Shown: one piece after another, positions 27,251 through 35,955 of the stretch
How positions within the stretch are numbered: the stretch's first letter is position 1
How the letters are laid out: every line of letters begins with the position of its first letter
Assembly: GCA_036946405.1 (NCBI GenBank)
Contig: JAQIJC010000001.1
Span: 243,501-307,500 of the forward strand
Length of the DNA: 64,000 nt
Origin: Sphingomonas phyllosphaerae
Lineage (GTDB): Bacteria > Pseudomonadota > Alphaproteobacteria > Sphingomonadales > Sphingomonadaceae
Direction: 5' to 3'
The notes under the pieces: model-generated
What the model saw: the letters and a program-made list of their open reading frames with translations, nothing else
What the model was told of the DNA's origin: nothing
The model's database searches: none
Position numbers and translations under genes: made by a program

Positions 27251-27282
27251 ACGGCGGCGTACCCCTTAAGGTACGCCGCCGT
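27251..27282 (-). terminator. Rho-independent terminator of the PEP-CTERM gene
   Basis: A perfect 13-base stem (ACGGCGGCGTACC at 27251-27263 with GGTACGCCGCCGT at 27270-27282) has a 6-base loop. Read on the minus strand it is followed by TTT, about 50 bases after the PEP-CTERM gene stop. Confidence 0.75.
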
Positions 27283-27332
27283 CTTTCGGATCGTCACCGC
27301 GACGACGCGATCGCGCCGTCACGAGATCGCAA

Positions 27333-27869
27333 TCAGATCGCCTGCGCGAAACGGACTGCCGGACGACGACGCATCGCATAGCCGACGACGCCGAAGCCGA
27401 GGATCATCAGCGCCCAGGTGCCCGGCTCGGGAACCGCCGGCGTCGCACGGAACGCGACGTTGCCGCTGTAGGTCGCGCTGCCACCCGTGACGTTGCCCGA
27501 GACGATCAGCGACTGCGGGTTGTTCTTCGTCGGGATCGGCGCCAGCGACTCGGCCTGATAGTTGTTCGTGCTGGTCGGGGTCAGCGTCAGCTCGACACCA
27601 TTCAGCGTCACCTTGGTCAGCACGAAGTTCACGACCGGATCGGTGCCCGGCAAGTTGAAGACGAGCGTGATGAGGCTCGCACCCACGAAGCCCGCGGTCG
27701 GCACCGTGAACTTGTAGACGTCGGTGAACTCGCCCGACTTCGCGTCCGACGCGAACGCACCCGTGTAGGACCCGTTGTTGTTGGTCAGCGGGATGTTCGT
27801 TGCTGCCATCGCCGGCGCCGAAACTGCGACCGTCGCCGCTACGACTGCGGCCGAGAAAATCTTCTTCAT
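27333..27869 (-). CDS. PEPxxWA-CTERM sorting domain secreted protein
   Basis: This 178-residue exported protein has a signal peptide (KKIFSAAVVAATVAVSAPAMA, cleavage after AMA) and a Thr/Asn/Gly-rich beta-type body. The C-terminal sorting signal is VPEPGTWALMILGFGVVGYA followed by MRRR: a PEPxxWA motif, a hydrophobic helix and a basic end. The family is recognised by exosortase, cleaved and probably attached at the cell surface. GGGGAG lies nine bases before ATG 27869, and a strong terminator follows. It lies about 12 kb from the exosortase at 39880-40806, the likely processing enzyme. The body domain is not one I recognise. Confidence 0.9.
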   Translation of the reverse strand: MKKIFSAAVVAATVAVSAPAMAATNIPLTNNNGSYTGAFASDAKSGEFTDVYKFTVPTAGFVGASLITLVFNLPGTDPVVNFVLTKVTLNGVELTLTPTSTNNYQAESLAPIPTKNNPQSLIVSGNVTGGSATYSGNVAFRATPAVPEPGTWALMILGFGVVGYAMRRRPAVRFAQAI

Positions 27870-28218
27870 GCTGGAAACTCCCCTTACACCCTGTTGACGT
27901 CCGTCCGTACCACTCACGCGACCCGCCCCTTGCGGCGGTGATGAACCGTTGCCACCCGGCCACCCGATGATTCGATGTATCGCACCTTAACGACTCGAAA
28001 ACCATCTTCTTTTTAACGACATGCCGCTTTCCTTGCGCTGTGCTCATTTTGCACTGACAGGAGGCCGCACCAAGCGATACGAGGTGATATACGCGGCACG
28101 ACCCACTTTGGATGCGACGCAACATTCTCGAAACAGTCCAATATCGGGACGCACGGCGGATCGGCGGTCGACAAAAACGACGGCAAGGATTGACGCCTGT
28201 TACAACCTCTTAGGCGGG
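27870..28218. other. Promoter-bearing intergenic region, no gene seen
   Basis: These 349 bases upstream of the PEP-CTERM gene are clearly less GC-rich than their surroundings (for example the TTTTTAACGACATG stretch near 28010) and contain no convincing reading frame. They most likely hold the promoter of the PEP-CTERM gene and the end of the upstream transcript; I could not fix -35/-10 boxes or an RNA gene. Confidence 0.4.
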
Positions 28219-28767
28219 TCAGTGATGCGAGGCGAGCCGGGAACGGATTGCGGAAATCAGGACGATCAGGATCCCGCCGATCTCCAGCACCCAGTTCCAC
28301 CGCATGCCAAGTAACGTCGAGTTGATGAACTTGTCGACATGATGAAAAGAAGCAGCGCGGATCAGGACGTAAGTATAGATCAAGCAAACTCCCACAGCGG
28401 CGACCCGCATATTGCGGCGCAGCATGGGCAATCGGCGCACGGCGAAGCCCGCCATTATTGGCGCCAGCGCGGTGATCCCGATGATGAACGCAAGCTGAAG
28501 GGCGCGGCGTTCCGCGAACCAGCCGTGCCGTCGCGCATCGTCGCGAAGTAGCTGGGTAAACAGCGATTGCAGGTCAAGCTGCTTGTTGATGCCCAGCGCC
28601 AGCATCATCACCGCGACCGTTGCCCAGAAGCGCGTGCCGCCGGCCGAGTCGTGCGTTGCGCGGCGTGCCGCCACGGCACAGCCCCCCGCCGCGATCAGGT
28701 AGAGCGCGACCGTCAACCAGCCGATCGCCCCCGGATCGCCGATCCCCGGCGTCCACCGTTCGCTCAA
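28219..28767 (-). CDS. Small multi-spanning membrane protein of the EPS locus, function unknown
   Basis: The 182-residue protein has about five hydrophobic segments (IGWLTVALYLIAAGGCAVAA, FWATVAVMMLALGINKQLDL, LQLAFIIGITALAPIMAGFA, VAAVGVCLIYTYVLIRAASF, VLEIGGILIVLISAI). The chosen start is TTG 28767, which overlaps the stop of the GT26 gene as TTGA; a longer frame to 28962 runs inside that gene and is rejected. The overlap implies co-translation with EPS genes. I do not recognise the family; the conserved-looking polar turn LDLQSLFTQLLRDDARRHGW may be functional. It is not long enough for a typical Wzy polymerase. Confidence 0.7.
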   Translation of the reverse strand: MSERWTPGIGDPGAIGWLTVALYLIAAGGCAVAARRATHDSAGGTRFWATVAVMMLALGINKQLDLQSLFTQLLRDDARRHGWFAERRALQLAFIIGITALAPIMAGFAVRRLPMLRRNMRVAAVGVCLIYTYVLIRAASFHHVDKFINSTLLGMRWNWVLEIGGILIVLISAIRSRLASHH

Positions 28768-29549
28768 CGCCTCCGGCCGCGCTGCCAGCGATGCGCCAGC
28801 CGGAAGATACGTGGACCGTCGACCAGATAGCGCCGCCACAATCGTCCCGGTTGCGATGCCAGCCGATGCGCCCATTCCAGCCCGAGCCGCTGCACGGCGC
28901 GCGGCGCGCGGCGCTGCCGCCCGACGATGAAGTCGAGCGATGCGCCGATGCACAGCGCACACCCATGCGCTCCGCCAGCGCCCGCGATCCGTGCCGCAAG
29001 CAGCTCCTGTTGCGGCGATCCGACCGCGATCAGCACGAAGCGCGCCGCCGACTCGCGACCGAACGCCACCGCCGCCGCGAGCGCGTCGGGGTTGCCGAGC
29101 ATTCCCATCGGCGGGATATGCTGAACGATGTCGAGCGTCGGGAAGCGCGCGCGCAACGCCGTCAGCAACGGCGCATCCCCGCCGATGATCGCGATCCGAT
29201 CACCGGCCTGCGCCACGTCCGCGAACAGCCGGACCGTCAGGTCGCTGCCCGGCGCCAGCGGCAGGCTGACTCCGTAGAGGCGCGCGAGTCGCGCCAGCAC
29301 CCGGCTGTCGCACAGCACCAGCGACGCCGCGCGATAGGCGCGCCATAGCTCGCCACCGACCGGATCCTGCTCGCCGAGCGCCTCCAGCCGGACGATATGG
29401 TCGACATTGGGGGTGACGACATATCGGAACGGCGTGTCGGGCGCGATCCGCCGCAACCATGCCACCGCCGCATCGGTATCCAGCGGATCGAAGTCGATGC
29501 CGACGAACGCGCGGCGTTGGGCGGGGGCCGGGGCGGGATCAATAGGCAT
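28764..29549 (-). CDS. WecG/TagA/CpsF family (GT26) glycosyltransferase
   Basis: This 261-residue protein has the GT26 motifs RYVVTPNVDHIVRL, CDSRVLARLARLYG, GSPQQELLAARI and a C-terminal GASLDFIVGRQRRAPRAVQR followed by GLEW. The family transfers a sugar to a polyprenyl-diphosphate-linked sugar in teichoic-acid, ECA or xanthan-type (GumM) pathways. It overlaps the polyprenyl sugar transferase upstream by 11 bases, so it probably adds an early sugar after the initiating one. The donor is not evident. Confidence 0.9.
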   Translation of the reverse strand: MPIDPAPAPAQRRAFVGIDFDPLDTDAAVAWLRRIAPDTPFRYVVTPNVDHIVRLEALGEQDPVGGELWRAYRAASLVLCDSRVLARLARLYGVSLPLAPGSDLTVRLFADVAQAGDRIAIIGGDAPLLTALRARFPTLDIVQHIPPMGMLGNPDALAAAVAFGRESAARFVLIAVGSPQQELLAARIAGAGGAHGCALCIGASLDFIVGRQRRAPRAVQRLGLEWAHRLASQPGRLWRRYLVDGPRIFRLAHRWQRGRRR

Positions 29550-31026
29550 TTTTGTCGAACGCCAGGTTCACGACCGTCTCGACCATGATGCGCAGGTCGA
29601 GCATCAGGGACCAATTGTCGATATAATAGCGGTCCAGCTCGACACGACGCTTGGCACGATCGATCGTCTGGATCTCCCCGCGCAGCCCGCGGACCTGCGC
29701 CAGCCCGGTAATTCCCGGCTTCACGCGGTGCCGCGCCGCATAGCCGCGCACCGCGTCGAAGTAATAATGGTCGCCGACCTTCATATGCGTGGCGTGCGGG
29801 CGCGGGCCGACGATCGACATCTCGCCGCGCAACACATTCCAAAGCTGCGGTAATTCGTCGATACTCAGCTTGCGGATCAGCCGTCCGACCGCCGTGACGC
29901 GCGGATCGCCCCTGGTGGTGCGCGCCGCCCCGCTCACGTCCTGCCGTTCCACATACATCGACCGGAATTTCCAGACGAGAATCTCGCGGTTGTTGAAGCC
30001 GAACCGCGGCTGCTTGAAGATCACCGGGCCGCGGCTGGTCAGCTTGATCGCCGCCGCGGTCACCAGCAGCAGCGGGGCCAGCAGGACGAGCGCCACCGTC
30101 GCCACGACGAAATCCTCGAGGTCCTTCACGATCGTGTTGCCGTCGCGCATCTGTCGCTGCCAGAGCGTCAGGACCGGGATCTGCCCGACGAAGTTGACGC
30201 GATAGTCGGGCGCCAGCGCGACCGCCTCGCGCGGGATCAGCGAGACGTCGACCGCCACTTCGCTCAGCTTCTCGATGATGACCTCGACACGCTCGCGGGT
30301 CATGTCGGACAGCGCGATCAGCACCTGATCGACCTCGCCGTCGCGGGCCATCGCGAGCAATTCGGGGAAGCCGCCGATGAACGGCAGATCGTCCACGGCC
30401 TGCGGCGTTGCCGCGCGGGTATAATCGTCCGCGACCCCGACCAGCAGCAATTGTGGCAGCGCCTGCAGGTCGAGCATCCGACAGGTTCGCGTCAGCGTCT
30501 CCTTGTCGGCGCCGTAGAGGACGACGCGCTGGCGGATGCGCCCGCTATCGGCCAGTCGCCGCAGCGCCGCGCGCAACACGAAGCGACTGACGAACAACAA
30601 CCCGGTCACCGCACCGACATAGGTCAGCGTCAGCCCGCGCGAGAATTCGTCGACCAGCCCGAACTGCCAGACGATCGCGCTGCTGAGCAGCGCCGACATC
30701 AGATAATCGACCGCCACCGCGGTGTCGCCGGACTGGAGCAGAACGATCGACTGGCCATAGACCCCACGCGACTGGCGGATCAGGAAGAAGGCGATCCCCG
30801 CGATGAAGGCGGCGGCCGTATGCACGCCCGGCACGACGTTTTGCTGGAAGATCGAGGTGTAGAGGATCACCGCCACCGGCGCGCTGACGATCAGGCACAA
30901 CAGGTCGACGATCATCACCATCGACGGGATGACGTTCGACGTGAAGCGTCGTCCCTGGATCGTTCGCGAACCTGCCACCTGTTGCCGTCCCGATTCCGTC
31001 GGGTCGTTGTCGCCCCGCGCTACCAT
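29539..31026 (-). CDS. Undecaprenyl-phosphate sugar (probably glucose) phosphotransferase
   Basis: This 495-residue protein of the WcaJ/GumD type starts EPS repeat-unit assembly by moving a sugar-1-phosphate to undecaprenyl phosphate. About four N-terminal membrane helices (35-130) precede a Rossmann-like middle (RQRVVLYGADKETLTRTCRM) and another helix. The catalytic domain follows with [48 protein letters not shown] and VKPGITGLAQVRGLRGE. It sits between the TPR lipoprotein gene (7-base overlap) and the GT26 gene (11-base overlap). Glucose as substrate is inferred from the GumD-like architecture only. Confidence 0.92.
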   Translation of the reverse strand: MVARGDNDPTESGRQQVAGSRTIQGRRFTSNVIPSMVMIVDLLCLIVSAPVAVILYTSIFQQNVVPGVHTAAAFIAGIAFFLIRQSRGVYGQSIVLLQSGDTAVAVDYLMSALLSSAIVWQFGLVDEFSRGLTLTYVGAVTGLLFVSRFVLRAALRRLADSGRIRQRVVLYGADKETLTRTCRMLDLQALPQLLLVGVADDYTRAATPQAVDDLPFIGGFPELLAMARDGEVDQVLIALSDMTRERVEVIIEKLSEVAVDVSLIPREAVALAPDYRVNFVGQIPVLTLWQRQMRDGNTIVKDLEDFVVATVALVLLAPLLLVTAAAIKLTSRGPVIFKQPRFGFNNREILVWKFRSMYVERQDVSGAARTTRGDPRVTAVGRLIRKLSIDELPQLWNVLRGEMSIVGPRPHATHMKVGDHYYFDAVRGYAARHRVKPGITGLAQVRGLRGEIQTIDRAKRRVELDRYYIDNWSLMLDLRIMVETVVNLAFDKNAY

Positions 31027-32459
31027 TGCGCACGCGCTACACGCTTTTGCTCAACAAATTGCTGCTGAAGGTCGGCCAGTTCGTCCGAACGCCCCGCCTT
31101 GACGAGAAAATCACGCAGACCGGCGAACAACAACGGATCGGCTCCGATCGCCTGAATACCCGCGCGATAGGTGTTTTCGGCCAGTTGCTTCTGCCCGGCC
31201 AGCGCATAGGCGCGGGCGAGCCGTACACGATCATCCGCCGACCGCGGCTTGCTGGCGACCAGCCGCTGCGCATCGAACACCGCCTGCCGTCCGCGCCCGG
31301 TGCGCAGATACAGATCGGTGCGCGCGCGCAGAGCGAGGATGTTGCCCTCGTCGAACGTCAGCACCGCATCGAGCAGTTCCAGCGCCTCGGCATCGCGACC
31401 TTGCATTCCCTGCGTCTGCGCCAGCAATGCCAGCGGGGCGGCATTGGCGGCGGTGACGGGCAGCGACACCAATGGCGCGACCAGCGCCTCCGCATCGCGC
31501 GCCTGCCCGGCCAGCATCAGAAAATACGCATAGCGCATCTTGTCGGCGGTCGACGCCTGCGCCGCGAGCTGGCGCACCTGCGCGATCGCGGCGTCGCGCG
31601 GTTCGAATTCCAGCCACAGGCCGAGGATGTCGATCAACCGCCCTTGATGTTCGCCGCTGCTCGCGAGCTGATAGGTGAGGTCGTGCGCCGCCGCGCGTTC
31701 GCCCAGCCGATAGAGCGTCCGCGCATAGGCGACGCGCAACGCCACATCGTTGGGCCGGAGCGCCAGTTCGCGGCTCTGCGCTTCCTTCTGCCCGGCGAGA
31801 TTGCCGAACCGCCCGGACATGTCGCCGAGCGCATCGAGCGCGGTGGCGTCGCTGGGATGGCCGGTCACGAAATCGCCCAGCAGCGCCAGCGCGGCATCGG
31901 GCTTGTTCAACCCGGCCAGCGCGCGCGCCTTCAGGATCGTCGCATTGGAATCATCGATCCGCGACGCCAGCACCACGTCGGCATGCTTGAGCGCCGCTTC
32001 ATAGTCACGGTTGCGCAACGCGACGAAGCCCAGGGTCGTTTGCGGCGCAAGCTCGTCGGGGCGCAGAAGCAGCACCTGCTTGGCATAGCGCTGCGCATCC
32101 TCGGTATGGCCGCCGATCACCGCCAGATCGGCCAGCGCCTGCAACACCGCCGGCCGGCTGTGATCCAGCTCGTTGGCGCGCAGATAGGCGTTGTACCCGC
32201 CGGAATAGTCGCCGAGCGCCAGTTCGACCTGACCGAGCTGCTGCCAATAGTCGGGGTTCGAGTCGTCGAAGCCGACCGCCTGCTGCATCGCCAACCGTGC
32301 CATAACGGGATCGTTGTTGGCCATCGCGGCCTCGTAGACGGCGGCGAACTTGGCCGCGCGCTCCTCGCGCGAACGGCAACCCGCCAACAGCACCAACGAC
32401 ATCGTCGCAGCGACGACGACACGCCGCCTTATTACCCGCCACGTCGGGGTCCGCTTCAC
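31020..32459 (-). CDS. TPR-repeat lipoprotein of the EPS locus
   Basis: From GTG 32459 (GGGGGG seven bases upstream) the 479-residue protein has a lipoprotein signal with a basic n-region and lipobox LLAGC, then helical TPR repeats to the end (NPDYWQQLGQVELALGDYSG; DELAPQTTLGFVALRNRDYE; DATALDALGDMSGRFGNLAG; GNILALRARTDLYLRTGRGR). ATG 32504 is an alternative start that gives an over-long signal. TPR lipoproteins in EPS operons (AlgK, PelB types) act as periplasmic scaffolds for export; that role is inferred here. It is divergent from the Wza-like gene and overlaps the next gene by seven bases. Confidence 0.82.
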   Translation of the reverse strand: MKRTPTWRVIRRRVVVAATMSLVLLAGCRSREERAAKFAAVYEAAMANNDPVMARLAMQQAVGFDDSNPDYWQQLGQVELALGDYSGGYNAYLRANELDHSRPAVLQALADLAVIGGHTEDAQRYAKQVLLLRPDELAPQTTLGFVALRNRDYEAALKHADVVLASRIDDSNATILKARALAGLNKPDAALALLGDFVTGHPSDATALDALGDMSGRFGNLAGQKEAQSRELALRPNDVALRVAYARTLYRLGERAAAHDLTYQLASSGEHQGRLIDILGLWLEFEPRDAAIAQVRQLAAQASTADKMRYAYFLMLAGQARDAEALVAPLVSLPVTAANAAPLALLAQTQGMQGRDAEALELLDAVLTFDEGNILALRARTDLYLRTGRGRQAVFDAQRLVASKPRSADDRVRLARAYALAGQKQLAENTYRAGIQAIGADPLLFAGLRDFLVKAGRSDELADLQQQFVEQKRVARAQW

Positions 32460-32642
32460 AAATGCCCCCCGCACAAGAATGCCGCTTGCCCTCAACAATC
32501 TCATACGTACTTCGTAAGGAATATGCTGTAAGGCACCTGACGGTCGGCGCTTTACCCGATAAGGGACGGGCTGGCAAACGATGGAAGCGGCCATGTGCTG
32601 GGCAACGTCGCGGGTGCCGGCACATCGGCATGGGGGAATGAC

Positions 32643-33257
32643 ATGAAGAGCAAGCTTTTCTGCGGCATCGCATTGTTGCTGCTTCAGGCGGTGCCGGCGA
32701 CGGCGCAGCAATCGGCCGCCGCGGCGGCGCGTGGCGCGACCGCGCCGGGCACCGTCGTGCCGTATCGCATCAATCCTGGCGACGAACTCGAGATCTTCGT
32801 CTGGGGCGAGGAGCGACTGCAGCGCACCGAGCGCGTCCTGCCCGACGGCACCTTCTCCTTCCCGCTGGTCGGCAAGGTCGACGCGCTGAATGCGTTGCCG
32901 AGCGAGATCGAGGCGCGGATCACCAAGGGGCTGGAATCGCAGTATCGCACCGCGGTGCCGCAGGTGACCGTGTCGGTGAAGACGCCGGCAGGCCTGCAAT
33001 TCTCGGTGCTCGGCAAGGTGCGCAGTCCCGGGTCGTTCAATCCCGGCCGGTACGTCAACGTGCTGGAAGCGCTCAGCCTTGCCGGTGGCCCGGCTGAATT
33101 CGCGCAGCTGAGCAATGTCGTGATCCTCCGCAAGACGCCGACGGGCGTGCAGGCGATCCGCGTCCGGCTGAGCGATGTCCTGAAGGGTCAGGTCAGCGAC
33201 GTCAGCAACGAGACGCTGCCGCTGGTGCGCGGCGGCGACACGGTGATCGTCCCGTGA
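32643..33257 (+). CDS. Wza/GumB-type polysaccharide export protein
   Basis: This 204-residue protein has a signal peptide (CGIALLLLQAVPATAQQ), the poly_export domain beginning YRINPGDELEIFVWGEERLQ with PDGTFSFPLVGKV, and a SLBB domain (VLGKVRSPGSFNPGRYVNVL, EALSLAGGPAEFA). The family forms the outer-membrane and periplasmic channel for EPS. GGGGGA precedes ATG 32643. It starts the forward operon of exporter, barrel, chain-length regulator and kinase. No lipobox cysteine is visible, unlike E. coli Wza. Confidence 0.92.
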   Translation: MKSKLFCGIALLLLQAVPATAQQSAAAAARGATAPGTVVPYRINPGDELEIFVWGEERLQRTERVLPDGTFSFPLVGKVDALNALPSEIEARITKGLESQYRTAVPQVTVSVKTPAGLQFSVLGKVRSPGSFNPGRYVNVLEALSLAGGPAEFAQLSNVVILRKTPTGVQAIRVRLSDVLKGQVSDVSNETLPLVRGGDTVIVP

Positions 33258-34483
33258 TGCCGCGCCGGAACGTCGCGCGCGGGTCGGCCGCGCTGCTGCT
33301 CGTCACCACGGCCGTCACCCTGCCGCTCACCCCGGTCGTCGCGCAGGAAACGCGCGTCGCGGTCGATGTGTCGGCGGGCGGCGCTTATTCGACCAATCCA
33401 TTCCTCGTCCGCGGTGGCGGTGGCGGTGCGGCGTCGACCGAACTGGCCGTGACCCCGCAGCTGAGCTTCGTCGATGAGCGCAGCGAGGCGTCGGTGGTCG
33501 CACGCTACCGCCGCAGCGACTATCTGACCCGCTACAGCTCGGCGGAGGCCTATGGCTTCACCGCGCTGGCGCGTCGCGCGATGAGCGCGCGCCTCAACCT
33601 GCGCGCGGACGTGTCCTACGACAGTTCGATCATCGGCCAGAGCGGGCTCGGCGTCATCGGCGTCGTCGATCCGACCCTCACGCCCGGCCCGGTTCTCGGC
33701 ACCCCCGATATCACGCTGATCGGTCTGAACCAGCGACAGACCGCGATCTCGGCGTCGGCCGGCGGCGACTATCGGCTCAGTTCACGCGACACGCTCACCG
33801 GTCGCGCGAGCATCACCCGGGTCAGCTATGGCGACGGAAACGGCGCCGGTCCGCTGCTGTCGTCGCGCACCACCGCGGGGACGATCGGCTACAGCCGTGC
33901 CCTGTCGGAACGGCTCAGCCTGGGTGCGCAAGGATCGGGGTCATGGATCGACTATGACAATCCGAGCTATTCGGGGCACACCTATTCGCCGCAGCTGACG
34001 CTGAACTATCAGCTCAATCCGCGCATCAACCTCTCGGGCGGCGCCGGTGTCGTATTCGTCTCTTCGACGACTCCGTCCGGCACCTTCAACACCACCGGGT
34101 TCTCGGGCAGTTTCAACGGCTGCCGCAATGCCGGTCGCTCGATCCAGTGCCTGCGCGCCTATAGCGACGCACAGCCGACCGGGCTGGGCGACGTCTCGCT
34201 CCGCTACGGCGCAGCGTTCGACTATTCGTACCAGTTGCGCGAATTCGACGTGGTACGCGCGTCGGTCGACTATTCTCGGCTCAGCAGCACCTCGAACACC
34301 ACCCTGCAAGCGCCGCGCACCGATTTCCTGAGCGCGCTCGCCAGCTACGAGCGGGGCTTCACGCGCCGCATCTTCGCCGGTGCATCGGTGGGCTATCGTC
34401 AGGCCAATGGTCGCGGCTTCGGTAGCCCCTCCGACGTGACCTTCCGGCTTTTCCTGCGAACCAGACTGGGCGACATCCGGTGA
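33257..34483 (+). CDS. Outer-membrane beta-barrel protein of the EPS operon
   Basis: This 408-residue protein has a signal peptide (SAALLLVTTAVTLPLTPVVA then QE) and a series of amphipathic strands with aromatic ends (VVARYRRSDYLTRYSSAEAY, LNLRADVSYDSSIIG, SYQLREFDVVRASVDYSR), ending in a C-terminal strand VTFRLFLRTRLGDIR. It resembles the BBP2-type barrels found in sphingan and xanthan-like operons, where it may assist EPS translocation. ATG 33257 overlaps the upstream TGA; the next gene's GTG overlaps its stop, so all are coupled. The exact role is unproven. Confidence 0.82.
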   Translation: MPRRNVARGSAALLLVTTAVTLPLTPVVAQETRVAVDVSAGGAYSTNPFLVRGGGGGAASTELAVTPQLSFVDERSEASVVARYRRSDYLTRYSSAEAYGFTALARRAMSARLNLRADVSYDSSIIGQSGLGVIGVVDPTLTPGPVLGTPDITLIGLNQRQTAISASAGGDYRLSSRDTLTGRASITRVSYGDGNGAGPLLSSRTTAGTIGYSRALSERLSLGAQGSGSWIDYDNPSYSGHTYSPQLTLNYQLNPRINLSGGAGVVFVSSTTPSGTFNTTGFSGSFNGCRNAGRSIQCLRAYSDAQPTGLGDVSLRYGAAFDYSYQLREFDVVRASVDYSRLSSTSNTTLQAPRTDFLSALASYERGFTRRIFAGASVGYRQANGRGFGSPSDVTFRLFLRTRLGDIR

Positions 34484-35955
34484 GTGACAGCGTCGACAAT
34501 GAAGATCAGGCCGCCGCTGGCGGTGGCTTCATCAATTACATCCCCCGGATTCTGTGGGAGCGCAAATGGCTCGTGATCGTGCCGTTCGTGCTGCTCTCGG
34601 TCGCCGGGATCGTGACCGCGTTCGTGTTGCCGCGCATCTATCGGTCGAGCGCGACCCTGCTCGTCGAATCACAGGAGCTGCCGTCGGCGCTCGTGACGTC
34701 GCCGATCAACACGATCATCGACCAGCGGATCGCCAAGATCCGTGAGCAGGTGCTCAGCCGTGGCGATCTGATCCAGCTGATCGAGCAGAACAACCTGTAC
34801 GAGAAGGAGCGTCGTTCCAAGCCGCTGTCGTCGATCGTGACGCAGATGCAGGAAGCGACCAAGCTCGACGCGGTGAGCGGCGACATCGGCGGCGGCGCCC
34901 AGCCGGGCGGCACCAACACGATCGCCTTCACGATGAGCTACGATTACGCCGATCCTGCCAAGGCGCAGGCGGTGATGCAGAGCTTCGTCAGCCGCTTTCT
35001 GGAGATCGACGCCACCACCATGGCGGCGCAGGCCAACAACACCGTCGACTTCCTCCAGGATCAGGCTGGCAAGCTGACCGCGGAGATCAATGGGATCGAA
35101 AGCCAGATCACGGCGATCAAGGCGCGCAACGGCACCGCGCTGGCGACGGGCGGGCTGGTAATGCCTGCCAACACCGGCACCTACAGCGCGCAGATCGCCC
35201 AGTTGCAGAGCGAGAACCGCCAGCTGATGGCGCAGGTCCAGCGCAGCGGCGGCAAGGACCCGCTGGTCCAGCAGGCCGAAGCGGCGCTGGTCGCGGCGCG
35301 TGCGGTCTTTGCCGAGACGCACCCGGACGTGGTGCGCGCCAAGTCCCGGCTGCAACAGGCCAAGGACATCGCCGCCTCGCAGGGCAATGGCTCGGACAAT
35401 TCATTGATCCAGAGCCAGATCCAGGCGAACAACGCCCAGATCGCCCAGCTCCAGCAATATCGCGCCTCCGACGAATCGCGTGCCGCAGCCGGGATGGCGG
35501 CGCAGTCGCGGGCGCCCGTGTTGCAGGAACAGGTGTCGCAGCTCGAGGCCCGCGCCGCGACGCTGCGCGACCAGCTGCGCGACGTCTCCGGCAACGTGTT
35601 GCGCGCGCAGAATTCGGCGCGCATGGCACAGGAGCAGAAGGGTGAACGCCTGTCGGTCGTCGATCCGCCCTCCGCGCCCGACAAGCCGGTCTCGCCCAAC
35701 CGCCTGTTGCTGATCGGCGGCGGGATCGCCGGTGGGCTCGGGCTGGGCATCGTGCTGGCGCTGGCGCTCGAGTTCCTGCTGCGCCCGATCCGGGGCGTGG
35801 GCCAGATCCAGAGCCTCGGGCTCGAGCCGCTCGCGCTGGTGCCGACTTTCGTGCCCGACCGGCCGCACGGCGACAAGCCGCGCCGCCGCTTCTTCCGCCT
35901 GCCGGCGTTGCGCCGGCGACGTCAGACGGCGTCCGAGCCGCAGGGGGCGCTGTGA
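34480..35955 (+). CDS. Wzz/GumC-type chain-length determinant (polysaccharide co-polymerase)
   Basis: This 491-residue protein has the Wzz architecture: a cytoplasmic N-terminus, TM1 (WLVIVPFVLLSVAGIVTAFV, about 30-50), a long periplasmic coiled-coil domain (about 160-400, rich in Gln/Ala heptads), and the proline-rich PSAPDKPVSPNRLLLIGGG leading into TM2 (about 405-430). The basic C-terminal tail (PRRRFFRLPALRRRR) probably docks the separate kinase. GTG 34480 overlaps the barrel gene's stop, and the kinase start overlaps its own stop. Confidence 0.92.
   Translation: MSDSVDNEDQAAAGGGFINYIPRILWERKWLVIVPFVLLSVAGIVTAFVLPRIYRSSATLLVESQELPSALVTSPINTIIDQRIAKIREQVLSRGDLIQLIEQNNLYEKERRSKPLSSIVTQMQEATKLDAVSGDIGGGAQPGGTNTIAFTMSYDYADPAKAQAVMQSFVSRFLEIDATTMAAQANNTVDFLQDQAGKLTAEINGIESQITAIKARNGTALATGGLVMPANTGTYSAQIAQLQSENRQLMAQVQRSGGKDPLVQQAEAALVAARAVFAETHPDVVRAKSRLQQAKDIAASQGNGSDNSLIQSQIQANNAQIAQLQQYRASDESRAAAGMAAQSRAPVLQEQVSQLEARAATLRDQLRDVSGNVLRAQNSARMAQEQKGERLSVVDPPSAPDKPVSPNRLLLIGGGIAGGLGLGIVLALALEFLLRPIRGVGQIQSLGLEPLALVPTFVPDRPHGDKPRRRFFRLPALRRRRQTASEPQGAL

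Noticed and set aside
27870..28218. Possible small ORFs or a tRNA upstream of the PEP-CTERM gene
   Set aside because: No tRNA cloverleaf pairs were found and the short frames lack ribosome sites or recognisable sequence.
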